A stretch of DNA of 43,032 nt. It comes from RUG563 sp964549135 (GTDB taxonomy: Bacteria; Bacillota; Clostridia; Christensenellales; Aristaeellaceae). The DNA lies in NCBI GenBank assembly GCA_964549135.1, contig CAZJUJ010000018.1:1-43032 (forward strand), written 5' to 3'. This document shows, in pieces, positions 1 through 8,283 of this stretch (its first letter is position 1; every line of letters begins with the position of its first letter). The notes below the pieces were generated by a model. It had not been told where the DNA came from. It made no database searches and saw only the letters and a program-made list of their open reading frames with translations. Made by a program: the position numbers and the translations under genes.

Positions 1-640
1 AGTTCATCATGGAGAACATGCCCTTCTTCATTTCGCCGCCGTACCAGGTATTGAGGATCACCTGCTCACGGGAGGTGATATTGAAGGCCACGCAGGTTTC
101 GGAATTCAGGCCCAGTTCCTTATAATTTTCCACCTTGGCCTTGGAGGCGTTGTACACCACAAAGTCAGGCTCGAAATTGGCCAGTTCCTCTTCGGAGGGA
201 ACGATAAACATATTCTTGATAAAATGCGCCTGCCAGGCCACTTCCACGATAAAGCGGACATTCATCCGGGTATCGGCGTTGGCACCGCAGAAGGCATCCA
301 CCACATACAGCTTCTTTCCGGAGAGTTCCTTCATGGCCAGATCCTTCACGGCGGCCCAGGTCTCCTCGGTCATGGGATGGTTGTCATTCTTGAATTCATC
401 GGAGGTCCACCACACGGTGTCCTTGGAATTTTCATCCATCACGATGAACTTATCCTTGGGGGAACGGCCGGTGTAAATGCCGGTCATCACGTTGACGGCG
501 CCCAGCTCGGTCTCCTGGCCCTTTTCGTAGCCGGTCAGGCAGGGCTTGGTTTCTTCCGCAAAGAGAACTTCGTAAGAGGGATTGTGAACGATTTCGGTCG
601 TACCGGCAATGCCATACTTGCTCAGATCAATCTTGGCCAT
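1..640 (-). CDS. pckA: ATP-dependent phosphoenolpyruvate carboxykinase, N-terminal part (runs off window)
   Basis: The enzyme interconverts oxaloacetate plus ATP with PEP, CO2 and ADP in the cytosol, as a gluconeogenic or anaplerotic step. About 213 residues are visible, beginning MAKIDLSKYGIAGTTEI; the family is usually about 530 residues, so the C-terminal catalytic half lies left of base 1. The segment NVMTGIYTGRSPKDKF is the conserved N-terminal substrate-binding stretch of the ATP-type family, and FCGANADTRMNVRFI also matches it. The start is set by an AGAGGT site 10 bases upstream of the ATG at 640. The gene follows ksgA on the same strand after a 240-base gap with its own promoter, so it is probably a separate unit. 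Identity is firm; the rest of the gene cannot be assessed. Confidence 0.95.
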   Translation of the reverse strand, partial: MAKIDLSKYGIAGTTEIVHNPSYEVLFAEETKPCLTGYEKGQETELGAVNVMTGIYTGRSPKDKFIVMDENSKDTVWWTSDEFKNDNHPMTEETWAAVKDLAMKELSGKKLYVVDAFCGANADTRMNVRFIVEVAWQAHFIKNMFIVPSEEELANFEPDFVVYNASKAKVENYKELGLNSETCVAFNITSREQVILNTWYGGEMKKGMFSMMN

Positions 641-745
641 AATGCTGATTACCTCTTTCCTCAGTAAATAATTCATGATCACCATACCGGCGGTCACCCC
701 TGCCAGCAGGGTATGGGGCAACTTTTCCCAAGGTACCCCGCATAT

Positions 746-774
746 ATCATACACAAATCGCCGCAAAAAATCAA
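746..774 (-). promoter_or_regulatory. Promoter for pckA
   Basis: Read on the minus strand there is TTGATT, a 17-base spacer and TATGAT, close to the housekeeping sigma consensus. It predicts a leader of about 100 bases before the pckA start at 640. Confidence 0.65.
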
Positions 775-798
775 TACCATTCCGGAATTTTTTCTCAG

Positions 799-823
799 AA
801 AAAAACGGAGGAAGCATCTCCCG
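799..823 (-). terminator. Weak candidate terminator after ksgA
   Basis: On the minus strand a short imperfect stem (CGGGAG against CCTCCG, with one wobble and one mismatch) is followed directly by seven T. It lies between ksgA and the pckA promoter, where an operon end is expected, but the stem is poor. Confidence 0.35.
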
Positions 824-881
824 CCCGGAATCCTGCTTTCCCCCGCTGCATATATCCTTTTTCCAAGGGCCCCCTTCCGGC

Positions 882-1703
882 TTAATCCCTTTTGTAATTT
901 GCCAGGGCGGCAAAATCCTGCAAAGAGAGGGTTTCGCCCCGGGCCCCGGCAGAAATGCCGCAGACCTCCAGCCAGGCCCTGGCTTCCTCCCGGGAAATCC
1001 GAAAGGAGGCGATCAAATTATTTTCCATGGTCTTTCTGCGCATGGCAAAGGCGGCGGCGGCCACCCGGAAAAAGAGGGCCTCATCGAAAACCTCCACCAG
1101 GGGCTTTTCCCGCCTGGGCATAACCACAAAGGCGCTGTCCACCTTTGGCGGCGGCGTAAACAGGCAGGCGGGCACATCCATGGCGATTTCCGGGGCGTAT
1201 GCATACTGGGCGCGAACCGCCAGCATGCCATAGCCCTCCTCCCCCGGGCGGGCCACCATTCTTTCCGCCGCTTCCTTCTGCACCATCAGATTAATGGATG
1301 CGATGGGCATGCCGGAGGTCAGCAGCAGATTCATCAGCTCCGTCGTCAGATAATAGGGGATATTCGCCACCACATGATAGCTGCCCAGCTTTTTTGTAAG
1401 CTCCGGCAGATTCAGCCGCAGCACATCCCCATGCACCAATTCCACATTCCTGCAGTTTTCCAGCGCCACCCGCAGAATCGGCAGCAGCGTGCCATCCACC
1501 TCGATGGCAATCACATGCTTGCAGGCCCGGGAAAGCGCCTTGGTCATGCCGCCTGCGCCCGCGCCGATTTCCAGCACGCCGTCCTTTTTCCCTACCCCGG
1601 AAATGGCCACCAATTGATCAAACAGCGCGTCATCCGTCAAAAAATTCTGGCCCAGGCTCCGCTTATGGTGGAATTCGCCGTTTTTGCCGTTTTTCTGCTT
1701 CAT
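882..1703 (-). CDS. rsmA: 16S rRNA (adenine1518/1519-N6)-dimethyltransferase
   Basis: KsgA/RsmA dimethylates two adjacent adenines near the 3' end of 16S rRNA using SAM, late in 30S assembly. The 273-residue protein has the N-terminal SLGQNF motif (residues 16-21), the SAM-binding EIGAGAGGMT (45-54) and the catalytic NIPYY (114-118). Length is normal. The start overlaps the rpe stop by four bases (ATGA), so the two are translationally coupled. ksgA usually lies elsewhere in Firmicutes (near rnmV); here it ends the yicC-rpe operon beside rsgA, another 30S maturation factor, which makes functional sense. Confidence 0.96.
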   Translation of the reverse strand: MKQKNGKNGEFHHKRSLGQNFLTDDALFDQLVAISGVGKKDGVLEIGAGAGGMTKALSRACKHVIAIEVDGTLLPILRVALENCRNVELVHGDVLRLNLPELTKKLGSYHVVANIPYYLTTELMNLLLTSGMPIASINLMVQKEAAERMVARPGEEGYGMLAVRAQYAYAPEIAMDVPACLFTPPPKVDSAFVVMPRREKPLVEVFDEALFFRVAAAAFAMRRKTMENNLIASFRISREEARAWLEVCGISAGARGETLSLQDFAALANYKRD

Positions 1704-2341
1704 GCCAGCTCCTTTACGGCCCTGGCAACCCCGGCGGGATCCTCCGCCTTAAAATAGGCCGTGCCCATAACCAGCACATTGGCCCCGGCCTCAGCCAGCA
1801 GCCTGGCATTTTCCGGGTTCACGCCGCCATCCACCGATATATCGCCCCGGAAGCCGGCGGCGCGCAGCAGGCGGATTTTATCCACCTGATCGGCCATGAA
1901 TTTCTGCCCGCCAAAGCCGGGCTCCACCGTCATGATGAGAATCAGATCCAGCACATCCAGATAGGGCAGCAGCGTTTCTGCCTTCGTTCCGGGCTTTACA
2001 GACAGCCCGCATTTTACCCCCAGCCGTCGGATGCTTTCCATGGCGGCCCGGGAATCCGAAAGCACCTCCTGATGCAGGGTGATGATTTCCGCCCCGGCAT
2101 CCGCAAATACGGAAAGATATTTTTCCGGGTTATCCATCATCAGATGCACATCCATCCGGCAGGCCGGAAAGCGCCCCTTGATCGCCTTGCAAAGCGACGG
2201 GCCAAAGGAAAGATTGGGCACGAAATGCGCATCCATTACATCAAAATGCAGCATATTCACGCCGTTATCCAGCATCGCGCCGATTTCCTTTTCCAGATTC
2301 ATCACATCAGCCGCAAGCAGCGAAGGCGCCAGTTCAATCAT
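1700..2341 (-). CDS. rpe: Ribulose-phosphate 3-epimerase
   Basis: Rpe interconverts D-ribulose 5-phosphate and D-xylulose 5-phosphate in the pentose phosphate pathway. The 213-residue TIM barrel begins MIELAPSLLAADVMNL and carries LHFDVMDAHFVPN (metal-binding and catalytic H32, D34), MDVHLM, the TVEPGFGGQ phosphate loop and the ISVDGGVN motif. The reading frame stays open far upstream inside rsgA, but the start at 2341 is where the family begins; it overlaps the rsgA stop by eight bases. The Firmicute position after rsgA is conserved. The thiN-spoVM pair that often follows in bacilli is absent and ksgA takes its place. Confidence 0.96.
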   Translation of the reverse strand: MIELAPSLLAADVMNLEKEIGAMLDNGVNMLHFDVMDAHFVPNLSFGPSLCKAIKGRFPACRMDVHLMMDNPEKYLSVFADAGAEIITLHQEVLSDSRAAMESIRRLGVKCGLSVKPGTKAETLLPYLDVLDLILIMTVEPGFGGQKFMADQVDKIRLLRAAGFRGDISVDGGVNPENARLLAEAGANVLVMGTAYFKAEDPAGVARAVKELA

Positions 2342-3221
2342 ATCGTTCCCTCCAAGCCTGGCGGCATTCCGCCAGCAAATTATGGTATCTCTCCATCCGG
2401 GCGGGATGGATTTTTCCCTCCCGTTCGGCCTGCAGTACGGCGCAGCCCGGCTCGCTTCCGTGATAGCAGGGCGAAAAGCGGCATTGATCCTGATAGGCGG
2501 CAAATTCCGGATAGTAATCCCTGAGCAGCACGGGATCAAATACCTCATCCATTTCCAGCAGGCTGAAGCCGGGGGTATCAATGACCCTGACGCCCTCCCG
2601 CTGGAATAATTCGGTATGCCGGGTGGTATTTTTCCCGCGCTGGATCTTCTGGCTGATATTCCCCGTTTCCAATTCCAGGCCAAAGAGCGCATTGAGCAGC
2701 GTGGATTTGCCCACCCCGGATTGCCCGGAAAAGCAGCAGGTTTCCCCCTGCAGCCGCGCCTTGATTTTTTCCAGGCCGCAGCCATCCCGGGCGCTTGCGG
2801 AAAGAATCTCGGTATCGGCCCCGCGATACATTTCCTCCGCCAGCAGGGCCGTTTCATTGTTTTCCTCTGTATCCGCCTTGTTGACGATCAGCAGCGGCCT
2901 GATCCCTTGCTTTCTGGCAAAAATCAACAGCTTATCCACCAGCAGCCAATCAGGCGCGGGCTGGGGCGCGGTGACAATGCACAGAAGCGAAACATTGGCC
3001 ACCGGCGGACGCAGACATTGGCTTTTCCGCGGCAGAATCTCCTCCACCCAGCCATGCTCATCGCTGATATCGCCGGGAGTAAAGAGGATTTCATCCCCCA
3101 CCAGCGGCGATATTTTCATCCGCCGGAATTTTTTCTTGGCTCTCAGCACATATTCCGCGCCCTGCGCATCCATTGCCGTATATAGCCCGCCGCGGCCCTG
3201 GATAATGGTTCCCTTCATCAT
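2334..3221 (-). CDS. rsgA: Ribosome small subunit-dependent GTPase A
   Basis: RsgA is a circularly permuted GTPase that releases assembly factors from the maturing 30S subunit. An OB-fold region (about residues 1-70) precedes the permuted G domain: NKAD (G4, 114-117), SASA (G5), GQSGVGKST (P-loop, 166-174) and DTPGF (G3, 215-219). A zinc knuckle follows with C247, C252, H254 and C260. The 295 residues are normal for the family. The start has AGGAGG seven bases upstream and overlaps the prkC stop (ATGA). Coupling to a PASTA kinase gene is typical of Firmicutes, where RsgA is a reported kinase target in Bacillus. Confidence 0.96.
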   Translation of the reverse strand: MMKGTIIQGRGGLYTAMDAQGAEYVLRAKKKFRRMKISPLVGDEILFTPGDISDEHGWVEEILPRKSQCLRPPVANVSLLCIVTAPQPAPDWLLVDKLLIFARKQGIRPLLIVNKADTEENNETALLAEEMYRGADTEILSASARDGCGLEKIKARLQGETCCFSGQSGVGKSTLLNALFGLELETGNISQKIQRGKNTTRHTELFQREGVRVIDTPGFSLLEMDEVFDPVLLRDYYPEFAAYQDQCRFSPCYHGSEPGCAVLQAEREGKIHPARMERYHNLLAECRQAWRERYD

Positions 3222-4921
3222 GGCGTTTCCTCCTGGGGGGAGGCCGCCGTCGCTTCGGTGGCTGCGGGCGCATTGGAAACATAAATGGCCAGCGTCACCT
3301 GGGTCTGCTGCATGGCCTGCTGGCCCGCCTCATACTGATTGAAATCATCATCCATATACTGCTGGGCCGCCACGCGCTCAAACTGGGTGGAATCATCCAC
3401 CGGGATTTCCTTGATTTCGGTAAGATTCAGGTTATACTGCTGCACCATCAGCAGCGCCTCGCCCCTGGTTTTGCCCACCATATCGGGCAAAGTGATCATG
3501 CCGCCGCTGAGGGTTACCTGCACCACGCTGCCGCTGGGCAGCATTTCCCCTGCCGCCGGATCCTGAGAAAGCACGGTATCCCAGGGCGTGGAGGAAAGCA
3601 CCCGATCGGGCATGGCCAGCAGCGTAAAGCCAATGGTTTCCAATTCGTTTCTTGCTTCCTCTACATTAATATCGGTGATTCTGGGCACGGGCTGCTCCTC
3701 CGGGCCGGTGGAAATGGTGAGAAAAACCGTTTCCCCCTTGCGCATGGAGGTGGCATATTCCGGGGATTGCAATACCACCGTCCCGGCAGGCTTGAAGGAA
3801 TCGGTCACCCGGGAGATTTCCGCCTTCAGCCCCGCCTTGGCAATCAGCCGCAGGGCATCCTTTTCGGCTTCATCCAGGCAATAGGGCGCTTCGGTGGTAT
3901 TGACGATCTGATCATAGATTTTGACGGTGCCAAAGATCATGGCAAACAGCACCAGCGCCGCCAGCGCCGCCGCGCCGATCCTGGTCCAGAGCCAGGCAGA
4001 GGAGCGCACGGGCATCTGCCGGGTGGTGCCGCCCGCGGGCTGCTTTTCCGTTTCCTGCTGGACCTGGGGCCGGTCGGGCAGCCTGCCCAGCCAGGTGCCA
4101 TCCGGCTCCTGCAGGGCGCGCTGCAGATCCTGGGCCATTTCCAGGGCGCTCTGATAGCGCTTTTCCGGCCGCTTTTCCATGGCCTTGGCCACCACCCGCT
4201 CCATAGCAGGGGGCACGGCGGGATTCATTTCGCTCATGGGCCGGGGCGTGCCGCTGATATGCTGCAGGGCAATGGCCACCGGGGTCGCCCCGTCAAAGGG
4301 CGGCTGGCCCGTCAGCATTTCATAAAGCACCACGCCCACGCTGTATAAATCGCTGGCAAAGGTGACGCTTTCGCCCTTGGCCTGCTCGGGCGAAAAATAA
4401 TGTACGGAGCCCATCACGCTGTCATCGGTGCTGATGGTATTGCTGCCCGCCACCCGGGCAATGCCGAAATCGCCCACCTTGATATGCCCATCCGCATGCA
4501 CCAGAATATTCTGGGGCTTGATATCCCGATGAATGATGCCGTTTTTGTGGGCATGCTGCATGGCGGAAAGGATGCGGATGCCAATCTGCGCCGCCACGGC
4601 GGGGGGCAGCGCGCCCTTCTGGCGGATGACCTCCTTCAGCGTGCGGCCCTTGACATATTCCATCACCAGAAAATGAATATCGCCCTCTACGCCCACATCC
4701 AGCAGATTCACGATATTATGATGGCTCATCTTGCTGGCGGTGGTGGCCTCCCGATCAAAGCGGCTGAGAAATTCCTGATCCTGATTGAATTCGGGCCGCA
4801 GAATCTTAACCGCCACATCATGCCCCGTGCGATGATCCAGCGCCCGGTAAACCAGCGCCATGCCGCCCTTTCCGATAAATTCCACCAGCTCATAGCGGTT
4901 ATCCAGCATTTTTCCGATCAT
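3218..4921 (-). CDS. prkC: PASTA-domain Ser/Thr protein kinase
   Basis: This membrane kinase is thought to sense muropeptides or lipid II through extracellular PASTA repeats and to control cell-wall growth, translation and spore germination. The 567 residues comprise a Hanks-type kinase domain (1-270) with the glycine loop GKGGMA, catalytic K39, HRDIKPQN (131-138) and DFG (151-153). A linker is followed by one membrane segment (about 313-333) and then three PASTA-like repeats (about 347-413, 414-482 and 483-552), the third rather divergent, and an acidic, alanine-rich tail. GGAGGTGA lies just upstream of the start. It overlaps its cognate phosphatase gene by four bases. Confidence 0.96.
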   Translation of the reverse strand: MIGKMLDNRYELVEFIGKGGMALVYRALDHRTGHDVAVKILRPEFNQDQEFLSRFDREATTASKMSHHNIVNLLDVGVEGDIHFLVMEYVKGRTLKEVIRQKGALPPAVAAQIGIRILSAMQHAHKNGIIHRDIKPQNILVHADGHIKVGDFGIARVAGSNTISTDDSVMGSVHYFSPEQAKGESVTFASDLYSVGVVLYEMLTGQPPFDGATPVAIALQHISGTPRPMSEMNPAVPPAMERVVAKAMEKRPEKRYQSALEMAQDLQRALQEPDGTWLGRLPDRPQVQQETEKQPAGGTTRQMPVRSSAWLWTRIGAAALAALVLFAMIFGTVKIYDQIVNTTEAPYCLDEAEKDALRLIAKAGLKAEISRVTDSFKPAGTVVLQSPEYATSMRKGETVFLTISTGPEEQPVPRITDINVEEARNELETIGFTLLAMPDRVLSSTPWDTVLSQDPAAGEMLPSGSVVQVTLSGGMITLPDMVGKTRGEALLMVQQYNLNLTEIKEIPVDDSTQFERVAAQQYMDDDFNQYEAGQQAMQQTQVTLAIYVSNAPAATEATAASPQEETP

Positions 4922-5625
4922 GCCGTCACCTCCGCAAGCACCAGCGAAACATTATCCCGGCCGCCGCCCGCAAGGGCCAGATCGATAAAGCGGTCTGCGG
5001 CCTCCTCAAGCGGCGTGCGCAAAAGGATATCCTGCATTTCTTCCTCAGACACATATTCGTATAAGCCGTCGGAGCAGATCAGGTATTTATCCCCCCGCCG
5101 CTTATCAAGCGCTCTTGTATCCACCGTAATTTCCGGGGCGGAGCCCAGAGCCCGGGTGATCACATTGCGATAATGATGATGCCTGGCCTGCTCCGGGGTG
5201 AGCAGCCCTGCGCGCAGCAGTTCCGCCACCATGGAATGATCCTGGCTGATCAATTCGATTTTCCCATTCCGCATTCTGTAGGCGCGGCTATCCCCCACAT
5301 GGCCCAGAATCACCCGCGCTTCATCCTCCCAGATGACGGTCATGGTGGTGCCCATGCCGCTGAGGGCCTCGTTTTTCTCCTGCTCCTCAAAAATCATCTG
5401 GTTTACCTCTTCCATGCCGGCGCGGAGCATCTCCTCATCCGGCGCGGCCCCCTCCAGCACCCGGCCCAGCAGCAGCACGGCCATGCGGCTGGCCACATCG
5501 CCCGCATTATGCCCGCCCATGCCATCGGCAACGCCGAATAAACCAAAGCGGCCGTCCTGCAAAAGCAGCGAATCCTCATTGGCATCCCTTACATTGCCCT
5601 GATGGGTTCTGGAAACCACCTTCAT
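4918..5625 (-). CDS. prpC: PP2C-family Ser/Thr protein phosphatase
   Basis: A Mn/Mg-dependent phosphatase (PrpC/Stp type) that reverses PrkC phosphorylation in the cytosol. The 235-residue protein begins MKVVSRTHQGNVRDANED and shows VADGMGGHNAGD (metal-binding D34/G35), GDSRAY, ALG and the late GRDNVSLVL motif, all PP2C hallmarks. An in-frame ATG 14 codons upstream lies inside rlmN; the start at 5625 is preferred because AGGAGG sits upstream at normal spacing and the ATG overlaps the rlmN stop (ATGA). It directly precedes prkC, the usual arrangement. Confidence 0.95.
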   Translation of the reverse strand: MKVVSRTHQGNVRDANEDSLLLQDGRFGLFGVADGMGGHNAGDVASRMAVLLLGRVLEGAAPDEEMLRAGMEEVNQMIFEEQEKNEALSGMGTTMTVIWEDEARVILGHVGDSRAYRMRNGKIELISQDHSMVAELLRAGLLTPEQARHHHYRNVITRALGSAPEITVDTRALDKRRGDKYLICSDGLYEYVSEEEMQDILLRTPLEEAADRFIDLALAGGGRDNVSLVLAEVTA

Positions 5626-6659
5626 GGCTTTTCCTCCTGCAATACTTTCTTTCGCAATTGGCCGCACGCGCCCTCGATATCATCGCCCATTTCCCGCCTG
5701 CGGGTGGCAGAAATGCGGCGCTTTTCCAGCACGGAAAGAAAGGCGCGCACCTGATTTTCCGTTACGCCGAAAAGATTCCGCTCCTTGACCGTATTCAGGG
5801 GAATCAGATTCACATGGCATTGCATGCCGCGCAGACGATCGGCCAATTCCTCGGCGCATTTTTCATCCGCATTCACGCCATCCGCCAGCGCATATTCAAA
5901 TACCACCCGGCGGCCCGTTTTTTCGATATAATAGCGGCAGGCATCCAGCGTTTCCTCTATGGTATAGCGCTGGGCAATGGGCATCAGCCGCCTGCGGATT
6001 TCGTCATTGGGCGCATGCAGGGAGAGGGAAAGCGTCACCGGCAGGCCCTCTTCGGCAAAGCGCCGCATCTGAGGCACCAGGCCGCAGGTACTCAGCGATA
6101 TGTGCCTCAGCCCAATATTCAGCCCCTCGGGATGGGAGACGAGCCGAAGAAACCGCACCACCTCGTCATAATTATCCATGGGCTCGCCGCTGCCCATCAG
6201 CACGATATTGTGAACCTTTTCCTCCCCTTCCAGGGAGGCATTGGCGCATTGCACCTGGCCCAGAATTTCAGCCGCCGAAAGATTTCTGGCGCAGCCATCC
6301 AGGGTGCTGGCGCAGAAGCGGCAGCCCATCCGGCAGCCCACCTGGGTGGAAACGCACAGGGTGCAGCCGTAATGATAGCGCATCAGCACGCCCTCCACGC
6401 AGTGCCCATCCCGGAGCGCGTAAAGAAATTTCTTCGTGCCATCCAGCCGGGAAACGCGTGTTTCCCGGATACTGACCGGCTGATCCACCCCATCCCGTTC
6501 CAGCTTTTCCCGAAGAGACAGGGATAGATTGGTCATTTCGGAAAAGCGCGCGCCCTTATGCAGCCAGGCAAATATCTGCCCGGCGCGGAAGGGTTTTTCC
6601 CCCATTTCCCGGAGCGCAGCCTTCATTTCCTCCGGATACATTCCCATCCATTCCCGCAT
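5622..6659 (-). CDS. rlmN: Dual-specificity rRNA/tRNA adenine-C2 methyltransferase (radical SAM)
   Basis: RlmN makes m2A2503 in 23S rRNA and m2A37 in some tRNAs, using two SAM molecules and a transient cysteine adduct. The 345 residues include the radical-SAM cluster motif CRMGCRFC (C109, C113, C116), the GEPMDNYDEV segment and the C-terminal DIEGACGQL with the acceptor Cys at 332. The start lies one base after the rsmB stop with a weak AGGGTG site, so it may depend on translational coupling. Nothing is missing relative to the family. Confidence 0.96.
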   Translation of the reverse strand: MREWMGMYPEEMKAALREMGEKPFRAGQIFAWLHKGARFSEMTNLSLSLREKLERDGVDQPVSIRETRVSRLDGTKKFLYALRDGHCVEGVLMRYHYGCTLCVSTQVGCRMGCRFCASTLDGCARNLSAAEILGQVQCANASLEGEEKVHNIVLMGSGEPMDNYDEVVRFLRLVSHPEGLNIGLRHISLSTCGLVPQMRRFAEEGLPVTLSLSLHAPNDEIRRRLMPIAQRYTIEETLDACRYYIEKTGRRVVFEYALADGVNADEKCAEELADRLRGMQCHVNLIPLNTVKERNLFGVTENQVRAFLSVLEKRRISATRRREMGDDIEGACGQLRKKVLQEEKP

Positions 6660-6660
6660 G

Positions 6661-8283
6661 TTATTTCACCCTGCGCATTCTGGCGATAAAGAAGCCCTCC
6701 ACGCCGTCCCGATGCGGAAGCAATTGCAGGCCGAAGGGCGTATACAGCGCCCGGAATTTTTCGTCAAAGGAGGCGGGCAGCGGCGCAATTTCAAATTCCG
6801 GATGCCCGGCCAGGAATTTTTCCACCTGCCGCCTGTTTTCCTCAGGCAGCATGCTGCAGGTGGAATAGACCATCACGCCCCCGCGCTTTACATAGCGGCA
6901 GCAGGTATTCATGAGCTTTTCCTGGATTTCGGTCAGCTCCCTGACGGATTCCGGGGTGGCCCGGTATTTGATATCCGGCTTGTTATCCATTACCCCAAGG
7001 CCGGAGCAGGGCGCATCCAGCAGCACCGCATCCATGGTGCCCTCCATATCTTCCTTCAAAACCGTGGCATCGCGCATGGCCGGGCGGATATTATCCAGCC
7101 GCATGCGCTTCATCATGGCCTTGATCAGCGTCACCCGATGCTCATGCAGATCCCAGGCGTATACGCGCCCCGTGCCCGCCATGCTTTCGGCCAGATACGC
7201 GCTCTTCCCCCCGGGAGCGGCGCAGCAATCCAATACCTGCATGCCGTGCCTTACATCCATGGCCTGGGCGGCCAGCATGCTGCTCTCCCCCTGAATGGAA
7301 AAACTGCCGTTCAGATAATCGGCGTCCCGGGCGATTTCGGAAGCCATCCGCACCCGATACGCATGGGGCACCGCGCCCTTTTCTACCTCCCAGACCTTCT
7401 TTTCCAGCAGCTTCTCAAATTCCGCATCGCTCATGCGCAGCATATTGGGGCGGATCGTGGTAAAATGCTCCTCGCTGCGATAGGCGCAGATTTCCCGGGC
7501 CATTTCCGCGCCGTAGGCATTTTCCAGTTCCTCCGCCAGCCACATCGGCACGGAATACATGACGGAAAGATAGCGCGCGCCCTCCTCGGGTCTGGGCCAT
7601 TCGATCCTCTCCTTTTCCCGCACCATGGCGCGCAGCACCGCGTTGGTAAGCCCGGTCAGCCCCTCCATACCCAGGGCGCGGGTCAGCTTCACCGCCTCAT
7701 CCACAATGGCATTTTCGGGAATGCGGTCATGAAAGAGCAATTGGCAGGCGCTGATGCGCAGAATATCCCGCACGGTGGGCTCCAGCGCATCGGCATCCTT
7801 GAGGTAGAAGGAAAGGGCATAATCGATGCGGATCAGGTTTTCCAGGGTACGGTAAACAATGCTGGCGCAGAAGCGCTTATCCAGCTGAGAAAGATTGGCG
7901 TTCTTCATCCGATCATCCAAAGAAAGGGCGGCAAAGGCATCCCTGCGCACCACATCCTGGAAGATTTCCAGCGCCACCCGCCGGGAATTGGAAGAGGGCA
8001 GCGAAGGATCCGCCGCCGGCTTTGCCTGGGGCGCGGGCCGCCCAAAGCCGCCCGATCTGCCCGGCGCATGGGGCGCGGGCCGTCCCTCCCGCCTGGTCAT
8101 GGGCTTATCGCCCGGCTTTCCGTTGGCAGAATAGGGCTTTTTCTGGTCATCCCGGGGGCTGCGGCCATAGGGCCGCTTCTCCCCGGCGGCGTTCCCCGGT
8201 GCACCGGTGCGCTTCGGGCCGCGGCCTGCATCAAATTTTCTTTCGCCGGTATATTTCCCCGGCTGGCTGGGCTTCTTATCCAT
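6661..8283 (-). CDS. rsmB: 16S rRNA (cytosine967-C5)-methyltransferase with long disordered N-terminus
   Basis: RsmB methylates C967 of 16S rRNA with SAM. From about residue 101 it has the NusB-like RNA-binding domain, then the Rossmann methyltransferase with CCAAPGGKSAY, DAPCSGLG (first active-site Cys) and STCSMLPEEN (second Cys). The first 100 or so residues are an unusual extension rich in Gly, Pro, Arg and Lys and clearly disordered; typical RsmB proteins are about 430-450 residues, this one 540. The start at 8283 is chosen for its AGAGGGG site and eight-base overlap with fmt; ATGs at 8304 and 8352 have no site. The extension is open throughout and contains no initiator-like domain, so it may be an RNA-binding tail. 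Confidence 0.93.
   Translation of the reverse strand: MDKKPSQPGKYTGERKFDAGRGPKRTGAPGNAAGEKRPYGRSPRDDQKKPYSANGKPGDKPMTRREGRPAPHAPGRSGGFGRPAPQAKPAADPSLPSSNSRRVALEIFQDVVRRDAFAALSLDDRMKNANLSQLDKRFCASIVYRTLENLIRIDYALSFYLKDADALEPTVRDILRISACQLLFHDRIPENAIVDEAVKLTRALGMEGLTGLTNAVLRAMVREKERIEWPRPEEGARYLSVMYSVPMWLAEELENAYGAEMAREICAYRSEEHFTTIRPNMLRMSDAEFEKLLEKKVWEVEKGAVPHAYRVRMASEIARDADYLNGSFSIQGESSMLAAQAMDVRHGMQVLDCCAAPGGKSAYLAESMAGTGRVYAWDLHEHRVTLIKAMMKRMRLDNIRPAMRDATVLKEDMEGTMDAVLLDAPCSGLGVMDNKPDIKYRATPESVRELTEIQEKLMNTCCRYVKRGGVMVYSTCSMLPEENRRQVEKFLAGHPEFEIAPLPASFDEKFRALYTPFGLQLLPHRDGVEGFFIARMRRVK

Noticed and set aside
2342..2857. N-terminal extension of rpe to 2857
   Set aside because: The extra 172 codons run antiparallel in register to rsgA in another frame, are Arg/Pro/Trp rich and match no domain.
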